Source of the DNA: Letharia columbiana
Lineage: Eukaryota; Ascomycota; Lecanoromycetes; Lecanorales; Parmeliaceae
NCBI RefSeq assembly: GCF_014066305.1
Contig: NW_023501040.1
Coordinates: forward strand, 930,001 to 994,000
Length of the DNA: 64,000 nt
Reading direction: 5' to 3'
Shown here: one piece after another, positions 34,356 to 46,609 of the stretch
How positions within the stretch are numbered: the stretch's first letter is position 1
Layout: each line of letters opens with the position of its first letter
The notes under the pieces: model-generated
Databases searched by the model: none
The model's input: the letters and a program-made list of their open reading frames with translations, nothing else
Told to the model about the DNA's origin: nothing
Program-made: the position numbers and the translations under genes

Positions 34356-37300
34356 TAATCCTAAAGTGACTCGTTCTCCATGGCCACCAAAACTCAAGTC
34401 CTGAGACACGCTTTAAGAGCAAAGATACTCTTTTCACGCTTGAATCTGTTGCTTGACGTCAAACCTTATCCGAAAAAGCAATGCTGATTCTAAATCTGCC
34501 ATCAGCCAGATAACCATATTTTTCTTCCTGGGCTTCCGCATCGATGAGGTAGCGATGCAGCACACCATCGACGCAGCCAGGAAGTATACCAGCCCTAACA
34601 TAGCACACCCCATGGCTGAGTCAAGCTGATGATTATAGCTACTGTAACCTTCAGCTTGAAAAGAGTGGTGACGTGCCACTTCCCCAAACAGAAGACCCTT
34701 TCCGTACGTAGATTTCGGAATATTCCCTTCTATTGTGTACCCAATCTTGAGTCATGAGGAGGTGGTTTCGAAGACAAAACCCCCCCTTGCTCCTTGACCT
34801 GTCGGACAGCTCAGACGTGTAAGAAGCCATGCTGACTTCGAAACCTGCGTAGACGATGATCTGGGCTATGGCGCGGCAATACATGTCGTATCTACCAAGC
34901 CGCGCCATCGCATTACTTGGAAAATCTTGAAGGGGATCATCCAAGGACTTTGGAATTTCTTGGTCGAGGAGGGCCGGTACATGGTATGTCAGCCTGGACG
35001 GATCTCTCTCTGATTGGTCCTGAGACACGAAGAAACACCTTTTCCTTTGGGGCATCAAAAATTTGCGTTCGCCTTCTTTTTAATGTTGCCCTGATCCAGA
35101 CTTCGATCCGACGGCGTGCTGATTCTGAGGGTTTGATTTAGGAGGCTGAATTCCATATCGGGTATGCGAACGTGGGTTCTGTGGGCAAAGGCACGATAAC
35201 GGAGGCGGCGAAAGCTCCCAGTGTGGAACAATAGAGGGACATTATGTCTTCGGAGCGCAGGGACCAACCGTAACGCGAAGTCTGTCCCTTCTCTCTCATG
35301 GGTGTACTTCTGTTTCAGCCATCCTTTTTGATAGTTCAAATTCCAACAGTTCCATGCATATTGAGGAGTAAAGCACCGAATGACTCATACCTCGGGTCCG
35401 GCAAACCATTGTCTAGACCTGGAAACCGAGTCTCAATTTGTCTCTTAAGCATTATGTCCAGGATCTATATGGATCTCAATTCATGCCAGGAATTTCCATT
35501 CTGCTAAGCTCAAGCTCAAGCATAAGCCAGCTAGAAACAGGGGCCCGCTCGCAAGAAGCAAGTGCGCGTGGAGATCGTTGACAAGAATGAAAGTCTTAGG
35601 AAGGTGGAACACGGCGCGGTTGAGTTCTTGATCATGCTGATACAGCTGGGATTGGACAGAATGTCTCGATTGGCTTACTTGGATCAAGCATCTTGCGATC
35701 TGGATCGGAGTATGAGATTCTCTCTGGGCGACCTCTGTGGCAGCAACATTGCAGTACAGGTTTTTTTACTTTGAAATCACATTCAGTGAGCGGTTTCTTC
35801 TGCCTCAGCAAGTTGATGGCTGATTGGAACAACACTTCGGCTTGAAAGTTCAACCTGCGTAAGTCCCTTACATATTATCTAAATATCTTACGAGGCAAAT
35901 GTCAACCATACATTCAAAATCTATCACCCGTCAGAACCGCGTCGAATAGGCACCGTGAAGGCAGCCGACAGAAACTCAGCTTTGGCAACGGGACAGATTT
36001 TCCAGCTGTAGGCTTGACTGATGCTGTAGCACTCTGCGCTTGATTTGTGAGCGTGGATGGACGTATAGATTGATGATTGCGTAGTGAGAACAAATAGTAG
36101 CAATGGCGTGGTTGAGAGGAGTTCGCAAGCTTTTAGTGGTGGCTAAAATGCCTGATGCTTGGTATGCGCGCGCTGGTTATTGTCTTTAAGGCGGTCGGTG
36201 AGGTAAGAATTTAAAAGAATATAAATCAAAATAGGAAGATTCATTCATACCGTGACTTGGCGCAAAGGATTCCAGGATTAACATCTTGTCACTGGAGCGT
36301 CAAAGTAGAAAGTCGAGGCTGTACCGTTTCAAACCCGATCAATACCGGCAAATGAGTCGGTTCAGCGAAGGTCCCTGTGATTGTGCGGCTCACTACACTG
36401 CTCTTTCTCAGAGCGAGTCGACTACCACGGTCAAAAAGACAAAGCACTTCATTGGCTTTTCTTCTGGGGCTTGTGTAAACAGACCTGCAACTAGGCTGCA
36501 GACTAGTTCAGGCGGCAACACGCCTTGAGTTTCTTTTTGGTTTTTGATACTCTCGAATCATACGCAAGGTGCTAGGTTCGAGCCGCCTCAATCCTGGACT
36601 TTTTTCTTTCTTTTTTTCTTTTTTTCTTCTGTTTTCGCTAAGCCGTCGTCACCTTGTGACGACCGCGTCGTGACGGAAGCCCAGCCACCTTCCGACACTG
36701 CCCACGCCCTACTTGAGGCTAAAGCTTCCGCGCCACAAATAAGAACCTTGTCAGTGATGTAGAGTCAATATTATCCTGGCCGCTTACGACCGTTGTTTAT
36801 GCGATGGGACACTGATTGCAGCAGCAGCAGCTTCTGAGGAGTCATGGTTGCCCTTTGAGAATACTGAGCAACAATCGAAGTGCATTGAATTTTTCATGGC
36901 GTCGTCGCTATCCCTCTCTCCAGTGCTGTTCCCTACATGACATTGGGGCTTGGAGTCTGCTGATGTTTGAGTCCCAGTAGCAGTCCAATAACTTCTCATC
37001 AATGGTTCTCTCCAAAACCTGTAACGAGCCTCGTCGCATGGTGCATGCGTGGCTTATAGCAACACAAGCACAGAATGGCCTCGGACATATCCCACAGCAA
37101 GCTTTGAAATACGGTTGCAAAGCTCAGACGCACGAGTCAAGCACACACGGCAGCGGCAACCTGGGGCAAGCATGGCGGTGCGCAGTAGAGAACGGCATGT
37201 CTCTGATCATTATTATAGCATCACATAATGGCAATGGCTACTGCACAAATCGGCGGTCGATATGACAGACGAGGCGTTCGGGCTATTACAAGGTGCTGCA

Positions 37301-38755
37301 TGAGCGAACTCTGGTTGGACAGCACAAGAGGGTTGTGTCACCATTTCCTCAGTCATGATGATTACCTTTTCAACGACATGCAAAAACCTCTGTGTATAGA
37401 AAGAGTCACATTTACAATGATAGTTTGACAAGTCGTCGGAGAAGACATTTCTGGCTAGCGCCCCAGCGCCAAGCCACTCTCGCAGGCGTGCTGAGAAATG
37501 CGACTGGAAAACCAACAACAGTACGAGTATCACACGTCGGAAATCGATTCCCAGGACGGAAAATGCTTTCTGAGTACTCGTATATCGCCATGCCTGACAA
37601 ACTATGGAACTCTGACGAAATGGACCAATCCTTCTCGAAGCCCAAACCACGACCGCTGCGCTCGTGGATCTTTCGGCTTGCTCCGGGGGACGTTGCCGCG
37701 AACTGGTGACACAGCCGTGGGGTGGAGGAGAATATCTGTGTTATCTCTGCCCTTGGGTCGTGCTCTGAGATGCTCGACAATCTGCGAATGATGGCAGAAG
37801 AAGGAGGGAGAAAGCTGCTGAACTATGGCTGCTGATTTTGCTATAAAGCTTTCGTCATTATCACCTTCCTTCTCATCTCGTTTTCAGATTGTTCTAGCGC
37901 CGAGGCCTGCTTGCTACAGTTTTATCCTCTTGATATGGAAGCTGTCCGTCTTGAGCGCAAAAAAAGGGCCTCCATCTCCCCTCATGTTTCACTTTACTTG
38001 GTGAAGTGTAAGACCAGCCTTTCTGCTCAATTGGGCCCTTCAAATCAGTTCAGTGGATGACTTCAACGGGTATTGGTGGGCAAACAAGTGTGTTCCTGGA
38101 GACGTGGTCTGGCACATGTTTTAACCTGATGACTACAATGTAAACTTTTCCTGCGCGATGATCAATATGATCATAGCAAAGGTCGATTTATTGTTGGCTG
38201 TATCATTGTTTGATTTGATCAATAGTGTTGGGCGTCTGGCAAAGCTTTGGTAGAGAAAGGCAACAGATGCAGCGACTGAACAATAATCAAAGCTTACGGC
38301 CGCAGCTGTTTTCTTGCCTGGGCACACAGCAATTAGCTGAAGCCTACTTGTATCAGACGTGCTGCCAGATAAAAAGGTAGTTGTAGTGGTGCGCTAGTCA
38401 TGTGAGTCTTGACAGTAACCAGTGAAGTAATCTCGTTCACGAAACACATCATCTAGACTGTGTTGGCAGTTGATCGTTTCAACAAATCGAATCAGTAGCC
38501 CTTGTTGTGCTGGTCGTGTACAACATAGGTATAAAATCGTGAGGATTGACAACTAAAGATTGCCAAGCAATTCACCTGACTTCGCGTAGACTCCTACGCG
38601 CTTTCAAATCGCCCCTCGACACCTACCTTCCATTCTTCTTGGAGATAAGACGACAATTTGCTGGAGCACATTCAAAGTGCTAGAGTAGCTCCGCTGAATC
38701 ATGACACATATTAAACACAGATTTCCGGCACAAGTGGTAAAAGGGTTCACCAGCC
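34356..38755. other. Long gene-poor stretch
   Basis: About 4.4 kb. Open frames up to 145 codons occur on both strands (for example 34651-35058 and 37213-37650, minus) without domains or consistent splice sites. A GGTTCGAGCC B-box-like sequence at about 36573-36582 is followed by a T-rich tract (36600-36630). No transposon coding sequence was recognised. The last few hundred bases should hold the promoter of the DUF2439 gene. Confidence 0.4.
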
Positions 38756-41362
38756 ATGACCTCCACGATTACATCTTCCGGTGTCTGTCAGACGCCAGCT
38801 TTCACCGTCCCCTCCACCCAGAATACAGCACCCGTACTCGAATATCGTTGCCTTTACACCCACGACCTACGACGGAAGCAAAAGCGGTGGCAAGATGGAC
38901 TTCTCCGATTCCACACCTTCAACAAGCGCATCATGGTGTACGATGTGTCGAGGAACTACATCGGTGACATGCATTGGCGGGAGGATGAAATATTGCAAGA
39001 TGGCGACGAGTTCGAGTTGGACAGAGGGGTGCTGATACAAGTCGGAGAGGCTATTGGGAGCATGGAGCAAGACCTTACAGGGCTTTTTGAGAAAAGGAAG
39101 AAGGTACCGGAGGTGGCGGTTCATGAAAAGGCCCCACACCAGCCAGTAGCGGTACCTATGTCTGGACCGATAGCAGCACAGCCATCCCAGTTGCGGCCGA
39201 AGAGTTTGAATGCGCTGCTGGGGACACCGAAGGGACGGATTGGGAGAGCTGCCCTGCCTACAAAGTCGCCTCATGAGCTACGCACAGAGAGTGAGAACAG
39301 CAGCTGGGACCACGGCCGCCCGGCCAAGCGTCAACGAATAGAATCGCAGGTGGAAAGGAGGGCGGAACCGAACAAGATGCCACCGCCTCGAGTACCGCCA
39401 AACTCCCGGGTTCCTGATGAAGGAGTAAATACAACTGTCGTTGAAGCAGCTGTGGACCAGCGATGTGAAGGACGTGTGCCAACCACTGTGCAACGATCCG
39501 CTCTGTCATCAGCGAGAAGCGCAGCCAGTAGACCACCCATTTCCCTAAGTACATGGAGTAAGGATAACACGGACGAGGGTTCCAAGCGAGCGATCGAGCC
39601 AATGCCCAAGAAACGATCTAGTGGATCAGGAAGCTCAGAACTGACTGCGCAACAACAAAGAAAGCGAAAGCCAGATCGCAATGCTCAAGTATCGCCGAAA
39701 GCTAAGAAAGTTGCAAAGCGTCTTGATCATGAGCCCGAGACATGTCACGCAAGAACGAGCACTATCACAAAGCCCATTGAGATCGCGTCGGACGAGGATT
39801 CTGCGTCTACCAACCAGCAACCAATTCAAAGATCAAAGCTACAGATGGCTTCACGCAAGCCACGTAAAAAACTTTTGTATCGAGACCTACTGCCTCAAGA
39901 CTCGTCTGCGATCGGCCGTTCTTCTGGTGACGCTTCAGTCCTAGATCGAAGTAGTCGCGACCGAAACACATGGAGCAGACCTGAAAAACGGAAAGGACAC
40001 CACATGGCTGAGTTTCATAAGGAAGAGCAGGAGCGGTTGAAGGCTCGACTCAAGAGACATCATACTAAGGAGTGTCAGCTGAATAATGAGCGTGGAGAGG
40101 TTTGTGGTGACACACCAGAAGATCTTTTTCTCTCCCAAGAGGACATAGATACAATATCAGCAAACAACCCCAGAACGAAGGAGAAGCAGTCGAAGGAGAA
40201 GGCTCCCAATTCTTCCGTAACCTGGTCCTGTCGCCGTCATACCGAGTCTGTCCCCTCATCAACTTGTCGTTCGTTATCTCCTGAATTCCTACCGGAAGTG
40301 ATACCTAGATCTCCCTCTGCTGTTCACAGCAGCGCCATGACTCTCGCAAAGATGGATCAGATTTTATTTTCGCGCCCTCAACCGAGAACTTCTGAATCTG
40401 TCGAAGAGAATGACGTTTTACCAGAAGTCTTGCCCCAAGAATTGTCTTCACCACCAGCTCTAAATGAACCGCTAGATGCAGTCCCTACACCTTCCCCTCC
40501 AAAAGACCGGCCTCATTCATTTCCAGCCTTCCAAATGCAAGCTCACGTACCCTCTTCGCAAGGCATACCCCAAGAAGCAATCAGCACACTGTCAAGACCC
40601 AACCCTGACTCACTATCCGCATTCGCAAAGGCTGTGCAACCCAAGGCGCAGGGACGCAAACTACGAAGTTCAAATATCCGACCACCTGGTTCACATCTTC
40701 CTTCCATTCAACCAACACCAGGAAACACTGTCTCTGCACCCTCCTCTCCACGACACCATCCGGTGTCAGCTCCGGGCTTGCAAACCCGACCCGACGTCCA
40801 TCCTACCAAGTCTCCATCCCCAGAGGCGCCAATTGCAGACGTCACTATTCCAGTACCAAACGCGAAACATGACTCGCTCTCCGCCTTCTCGAAAAATGTA
40901 GCGCCCAAACCGCCCACAGCACTAGAGGCAGTGCCGAGACACAAACCCAACAAACAGCCGGCATTCACCAAGGTTACCCCAATCATATCAATCCCCAAGC
41001 TCCCAGACGAGACGGTGGAAGTCCTGTCTTCCCAACCTCCCAGCTCGCCACCCCCAGAGGCGCCGATCGTAGCACCTCACCCTCCAAAACGTAAACCCGA
41101 CTCCCTACCCGCGTTCACAAAGGTCATTCCCACAAAGCCTCGGTCGCCGTTGAAGAAGTCAATATCCGACACCTCGGCTATGCGGCCGCCATCTGCTTTG
41201 CCTGTTTCGGGTGGGGAGGAGAAGGCTTCATTGGACAATCTGGGCGGGAAGGACGAGAGTGCGAGTCTGTGGAGCAAGGAGGCGTGGGATCTGTTTGGAT
41301 GCGGTAGGGACGGGGTGGAGTGTACTTATGAGGAATTCAAGCGGAAAGAGGGGTTGGTGTGA
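38756..41362 (+). CDS. DUF2439 protein, ZGRF1/Dbl2-like
   Basis: One exon, 868 residues. Residues about 25-110 form the DUF2439 domain (VLEYRCLYTHDLRRKQKRWQ, FHTFNKRIMVYD, GDMHWRED). This domain is shared by S. pombe Dbl2 and the N-terminus of vertebrate ZGRF1, which act with the Fbh1 and Mph1/FANCM-type helicases in homologous recombination. The rest is disordered and basic, with nuclear signals such as KKRSSG and KRKPDR. Between residues 580 and 800 a short motif of the form PDSLxAFxKxVxPK recurs about five times. The C-terminal end (LWSKEAWDLFGCGR) looks conserved. There is no helicase domain, as expected for the fungal form. A nuclear genome-stability role is inferred from the family. It converges on the ApsA gene with a 276-bp gap. 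Confidence 0.85.
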   Translation: MTSTITSSGVCQTPAFTVPSTQNTAPVLEYRCLYTHDLRRKQKRWQDGLLRFHTFNKRIMVYDVSRNYIGDMHWREDEILQDGDEFELDRGVLIQVGEAIGSMEQDLTGLFEKRKKVPEVAVHEKAPHQPVAVPMSGPIAAQPSQLRPKSLNALLGTPKGRIGRAALPTKSPHELRTESENSSWDHGRPAKRQRIESQVERRAEPNKMPPPRVPPNSRVPDEGVNTTVVEAAVDQRCEGRVPTTVQRSALSSARSAASRPPISLSTWSKDNTDEGSKRAIEPMPKKRSSGSGSSELTAQQQRKRKPDRNAQVSPKAKKVAKRLDHEPETCHARTSTITKPIEIASDEDSASTNQQPIQRSKLQMASRKPRKKLLYRDLLPQDSSAIGRSSGDASVLDRSSRDRNTWSRPEKRKGHHMAEFHKEEQERLKARLKRHHTKECQLNNERGEVCGDTPEDLFLSQEDIDTISANNPRTKEKQSKEKAPNSSVTWSCRRHTESVPSSTCRSLSPEFLPEVIPRSPSAVHSSAMTLAKMDQILFSRPQPRTSESVEENDVLPEVLPQELSSPPALNEPLDAVPTPSPPKDRPHSFPAFQMQAHVPSSQGIPQEAISTLSRPNPDSLSAFAKAVQPKAQGRKLRSSNIRPPGSHLPSIQPTPGNTVSAPSSPRHHPVSAPGLQTRPDVHPTKSPSPEAPIADVTIPVPNAKHDSLSAFSKNVAPKPPTALEAVPRHKPNKQPAFTKVTPIISIPKLPDETVEVLSSQPPSSPPPEAPIVAPHPPKRKPDSLPAFTKVIPTKPRSPLKKSISDTSAMRPPSALPVSGGEEKASLDNLGGKDESASLWSKEAWDLFGCGRDGVECTYEEFKRKEGLV

Positions 41363-41638
41363 GAGGAAGGATGGAAAGGATGGATTGCAAGGTGGGTTGG
41401 AACAATGTATATATGTAATGTTGGACTTGTAAGGAGCCACTGTGGCAATTTGGTACCATATACGACAACCAGTATCTATCATTAGAACGAAGTACATATC
41501 CACAAATACGTCCATGCTGTCTTGAATTACGATAGCAAGCACATACAAAAGAAAAGCCAAGCCCGCTGGGCGTATGAGCTATGCCGCATGTTTTGAATCC
41601 CATATCTTCCCGCTCTTAACAAAGAGCATTTGCCCTGA

Positions 41639-44600
41639 CTAACTGTACGCCAGATTCGTGAGCGAATTTGACGGCGATCGATGACTGCGTTGACTGTGCA
41701 CGCTATGTGTCGAGCCCACGTGGCTGTGATGTCGTCCGTTCTTCGCTAAGCTGCCAACGTCATGTTGACCTGGGCAGAAGGAGTCAGCACCGCTCCAAAC
41801 AAGGTCCTCCGACAGGCGTGGCGGAGCAGAGACTAGGCCTTTGACTTACCGTCACAGCAAGCCCTAACATTCTCCAACCGCCCTCCCTGCTCTTGGTTCT
41901 CAATCACCCTCCTCAAGTCCTCTGCGCTGTCGCCCATGCGCCCACCAACCACATTTCTCCCTCCTTCAAGCACGCCAGGTTCCGGCGGTCCATCATCACG
42001 TAAGCTTGAGCGGCTACGGAGGGAACTGCGGACTGAGGCCGCGGGTTTGTGCCAGTAACTACTTATGCGGCTGGAGACACTTCCTTGGTTGTCTTGAGCG
42101 TTGTAAACTGCGGTAGCATTGGTAGTGTTGTTATTGGTGTCGTTTGGGGCAATAGAGTCTTGTCGGGATCTGGTCCCCCGGTTTCGCGAAAGGCTGCGAC
42201 CTATGCGGCTGCGTACGCTTTCTTTGTTAGGCGAGGGCTCTGTTTGCTGCCCTTGACTTTGGGTGTTGCCGCCCGAGGCAGCGCCTGTTGGGATGCGTGT
42301 TGAGAGGCGGTTGGAATCTTGCCTATTCTGTGTAGCGGAGCTACGGAAGCTGGAGAGGGAGACGCGGGATCGGGAGGAGCGTTTATTGTGCGATCCTGGA
42401 TTGAACTCGGCTACGTCGGCGTCAGAGAGGTCGCCTGGGTTGTGGATTGTATTGGCGCCATCTGAGCCGGTTCGGAGCAAGAGGTAGGAGAGCGCGTTGA
42501 ACCAGGTCTCGTGCCGCTGGGAGGTTTGCGCCGTGAATTTAACCGAGCGACCGGGTGTGATTATAATGAGAGATTTGCGGTGAAGGCCAGGTGGCATGGG
42601 ATTATCGTCTGTGACTACTCGTACGGCTTCGATGGCTACGCTCTTAGATTTGAGCTCCGCGCGGTTGGCGGAAGCCGGATCACGGTCGCTCCAGTAGAGT
42701 GTGCGAGTGTATGGATGAACCCAGAAGAAGCGGCGGTGGCGAGTGGAGGACATCTCGCCGCGACCTGCTTTACGAGTGTACTTCCACATCATCTCGCCGA
42801 TCATCGTCTGGGTAATTGCCTGGATCATGCGGGGATCAGTTCCAGGTTGGAGGCCTTGAGGCATTGGCATGCCAGCGTCGGTGCGGATGTTGAAGCGCTC
42901 ATCAAGTTCAGAAGCAAAAGAAGAGAACGAAGATCGGCGAGACGCTTGGCTTCGGGTGGTGGAATATCGACCTGCTCTGGGGGTCGTTCCGCCTCTTGAG
43001 GATGGACTTGGCATTCCTTGCTGGGATGGAGTCTGAGGTCGACTGTTGCGGGACCTGGCAGCTCGAGAGGGGTATGCAGAAGCTGGGGCAAGAGGGGGAC
43101 CCATAGACGTTGTTGAACCCGTCGGAGTCACTGACGAATCGAGGGGCCCCTTTTGCGCAGCAGCAGCAATAGCTTCTTGATGATCTGGAGGCAGCGGAGG
43201 ATACGGGGCTGCTCGCGAACGCATGCTTGTTGCACTGACTGGTCGCTTGAAAGACTTCCCAAGTGAGTCTTTGTAATATTGCTCTGGTGCCTTTCCTTTG
43301 CCAACTTCACTGAGGCCGGGAGAGGCAGCTCCTATATCAGCAAGGGGTCTCATTGACGGTATGCTGGGTTTCTTCGCAACACTTTCCAGCAAATCGGAAA
43401 ACGATAGTGTTTGAACTCCACGATCAGCCACTGGTGACAGCTTGGCATTGCTCTGCTGCATGTTTCGATTGACAGCATTGGCTGGCACTTCTTGGAGAGG
43501 ACGCTTGGAATCACTAGTGGTAGGTCTACTGCTCGCAGCAACTTCTTGACGAGTCTCGTCTTCAGCTATTTGAGATCCGGAAGATGCTTTGCGCTTATTC
43601 CAGCCAAATACAGAGCCAAGAATGCCTCCGGTACTAGCCGTCTTGGGCGGGCTTTCGGTAGTATTGGAGGTTGCAGCTGCAGTTGGTGGGCCTGCAGACG
43701 TAGTTGTATGGCTTAACTCGTTTGCCATGGATCTCTCGATAGGCTGTACCGGGACTGACTCCAGGCTATGAATAGGTGACAATGTCAATGGAGCCCGAGC
43801 CTTGGCAGCCGTACCTGGAGGCGTCGTGGCTTGATCATCATGTGTTGACTCGGAATATTCCGTAGGCTGAGTTGAATTGCTCGAAAAATTCCTGGCTCGC
43901 TGATCATCAGACGACAGGTCTCCAGAAACACCTCGCACCTGCGTTGTTGCAGACCTCGTCGATAAAGGCGTTGTATCTGCACTTTGATTAAATCCCGGAA
44001 TCGTGCCAAACATCTGGAGCGGCTGATCCCAAGCTGGACGTCGTGAAGATGAAGATGAACGCGATTGCGAGCCAAGGTTAGACACACTAACAGGCTGTGA
44101 TTCGACACCCTTGTTTTGTGGCGTTTGGGGTGTGCTACCAAAGATTCTGCTGGTGATGGCCGCTGCGGAACTCGTGGGCAAAATACTTGAGGATTCTGGG
44201 CTCGGACTTGCTTGGCGTAGGCTTGCGTGACCTACCCCTGCTTGACCTGGGGGACTCTGTGGAGGTTCCATCGGCTCTGTCATCATACTGGAATCGACCA
44301 TGGGCATTCTAGGGACCGGTGGCGCGCCTCCTGCATAGACAACGGTGCTAGGCCTTGGACCCGACGTTGACGGACTTACACCTTGTCTCATGCTTGATGA
44401 TGACCTCTTCCCACTGACATTTCTGCGAAGAGATTGCGTGGACCTGGGTGAGCTGATAATTCCCTTGCTTGGCGTGCCATCTTCATCACCACTCAGGTTC
44501 TCCAGCTCGTTGAACAAACTTTGATTTACTTCACCACCTCCGTTCATGAAGCTGCCTGGAGAATTTCTAGCTGTTGACTGTTGACTATTACCTGGGACTT

Positions 44601-46609
44601 CGCTGCTCACCCGCGACCGACGAGAATTGCGGTTGACCTTTAAGCGGTACCGCTGTGGCTGATTCTGAATTGGTGTATGGAGAGCATGTCCTTCGTCGTC
44701 TCCAGAGGTTGATGCAGTGCTCTGAATGGATCTCCTGTCACCCGGCTTGTTAAATGGGACAGGTTGTGGTTTCTTGCTTCGCATAGTGCCACCTCGAGTC
44801 ACACCAGACTCTGTTTCTGTCGCTTCGGCCTCATCCGTGCTGTCTCCCGCCAAACTCTCGGCTCCGGTCTGGAAAGCATCGTTGTCAGTAGTGTCACGCT
44901 CATTTGCTGTCTCAAAAGCATCCTCTGTCTCATTAGCCGTCTGATAAGCGTCACTATTTTCCGCGAGTCGACTCGCCCCTGGCATGCTCTCGTGGGTGAT
45001 TGGTCGGACACCAACATCATGACGAGGATTGTCTTCATCGTTGTGATCTTCCCACTCGGGGTCGTGCTCGGCGTCATCGACCAAAACATCAGTCCTGCTG
45101 TTCCTGGTGGCGCCAAGCCCAGGCCGACCTGCTCTTCTCATATCCGTATGTGATTTTGCTCTCAGCCTCTTCCCATTCGGCTCGGCTCTTCGAATCTCCA
45201 ACTCATCTCTAGCCTCTTGAAGCATGCGCTTGAGATCCTGCTTTTCGGCTTTCTCACGGTGCACATTGCCTTTCAGGTTCTGGATCATCCTGTGGGCATG
45301 ATTTAGAGAGCTTTTCAACGTCTCTGACTCCAACATAGAGTGCCTGTGGACGCCTTTCGTGGGTGAAGGAGGAGGCGAGTGCTCTCGTTCAGACAAATCG
45401 AACGGATATTCTTCAGACTTCGCGCCAGTGTCCGCCTCTGGCTCGGTCTCCTCATCTCTGAAGCGGCCGGCCAGTCCGTTGGCTAGTTCCCGATTTTGAG
45501 AAGTCAGCTCTTCGATCTTGCGCTGCAGAGTCTCGTTTTCGTTCTCGCCCAGATTCACGCTCCTTCGTAGACTAGCGAGCTCGGATTCATGGGTCTTGCG
45601 CACAGCAGCATAATCCTCCGTGACTCTGCTGTGATCTTGTCTAAGATGGTCCAGCTCACTCTGTGCAGCGCTCTTCTCAGATGTGGTAGCAGCCAGTACT
45701 TGTTGCAGCTTTTGTGCCCTGCTGGCGGAGTCTCGGTTCGCTGCGTTTGTCTCTTGAAGCTGGGTTTCCAAATTCCAATTCTCGTCTTTGTACCGCTGCT
45801 CACTTTCGTCCAGACTTCGAAGACGTTGTGAAAACCCCTCCGCCTCAAGCTCGAGCCTCGATTTGTCCAATTGCACGGCCTTCAATGTCTCATCGCGCTC
45901 TAATAGGACCGCTTGCAAATGCCGTACTTGTCCTAAGAGTGATGTACTGATCTCGGCTGCAAAGTCAATGTCATCCGTTTTCGACGCCTGATTTCGTTGT
46001 TTTCTTGGGACATTGAGCTTAGATGGCGAATCAGTGGCCTGGCTAGAAAACTTTGTAGGGCTTGCGGGGTTCTGTGATTCTTAGTCAGCACGCAACCGGC
46101 CTGACCTGGAAAGTAGAACTTGCCCTGCCATCCAAGGCAAAGGGGGTATTCGATCCCTCTCCGACTGCTTCCGACTTGGGACCCAGGAATGCCCTAGCAC
46201 TTTGTCGTCCAACTTCATTGTATTCTCTCTCAATCTCGATCAGCTTCTGCCGTAACTCAGGACTGATATGGGCCTCCTCCTCTTGCGATCCCACATCCCG
46301 TAGTCGTTGTGCCAAATTCACTCGCTGCTGCACCAGCGTCGTGCCGAGCTTTGAGGTTTCCTGAATCCTCCGGTCCGTCTCTGCCATGTGAGCCTCCAAT
46401 GCCCTCTTCGCTTGCGCAGGAGACGATGATGGATGATTCAAGGCGAAAAGCTGGGTATCGAAGGACGAAAAGCGGTGGGGATGAGGGTGCGATGGTGGGG
46501 TCTCCGTTGCAAAAGGATCATTTTGTCTATTCATCCCATTCGGAGTTCCATTTGAGGAGGAGTCAGTAGGGACCGCATGACGAGGGTATTCATCAGTTGT
46601 TGTCGCCAT
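41639..46609 (-). CDS. apsA: ApsA/Num1-type cortical anchor protein
   Basis: Three exons (46609-46124, 46071-41850, 41769-41639) give 1612 residues. The first intron (46123-46072, 52 bp) begins GCAAGT and is GC-AG. A GT donor inside it would leave an intron of only 34 bp. The GC junction yields ALDGR|NPASPTKF, as in relatives. The second intron (41849-41770) joins CCDG to QHDVGSL. Residues 200-450 are coiled coil, followed by a repeat-like acidic part (AYQTANETEDAFETANE, DAFQTGAE). A long disordered middle leads to a C-terminal PH domain (about 1250-1360; WKYTRKAGRGE, RHRRFFWVHPYTRTLYW). Num1/ApsA/Mcp5 proteins bind the cortex through PH and anchor dynein and mitochondria for nuclear migration. 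The ATG at 46609 is preferred, but in-frame Mets lie upstream. Confidence 0.9.

Noticed and set aside
36540..36635. GGTTCGAGCC B-box followed by T-runs, as in a Pol III gene or SINE
   Set aside because: The flanking bases do not pair into a T-stem, and there is no A-box 30-60 bases upstream. The T-rich stretch looks like simple sequence.
37213..37650. 145-codon minus-strand frame in the gene-poor region
   Set aside because: No domain, no signal peptide and no splice context, and a comparable frame (37392-37709) overlaps it on the other strand.
44764..45153. 129-codon plus-strand frame inside apsA
   Set aside because: Antisense shadow of a clearly coding exon.
46072..46105. 34-bp GT-AG intron in apsA
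   Set aside because: Too short for a fungal intron. The GC donor 18 bases upstream gives 52 bp and better protein text.
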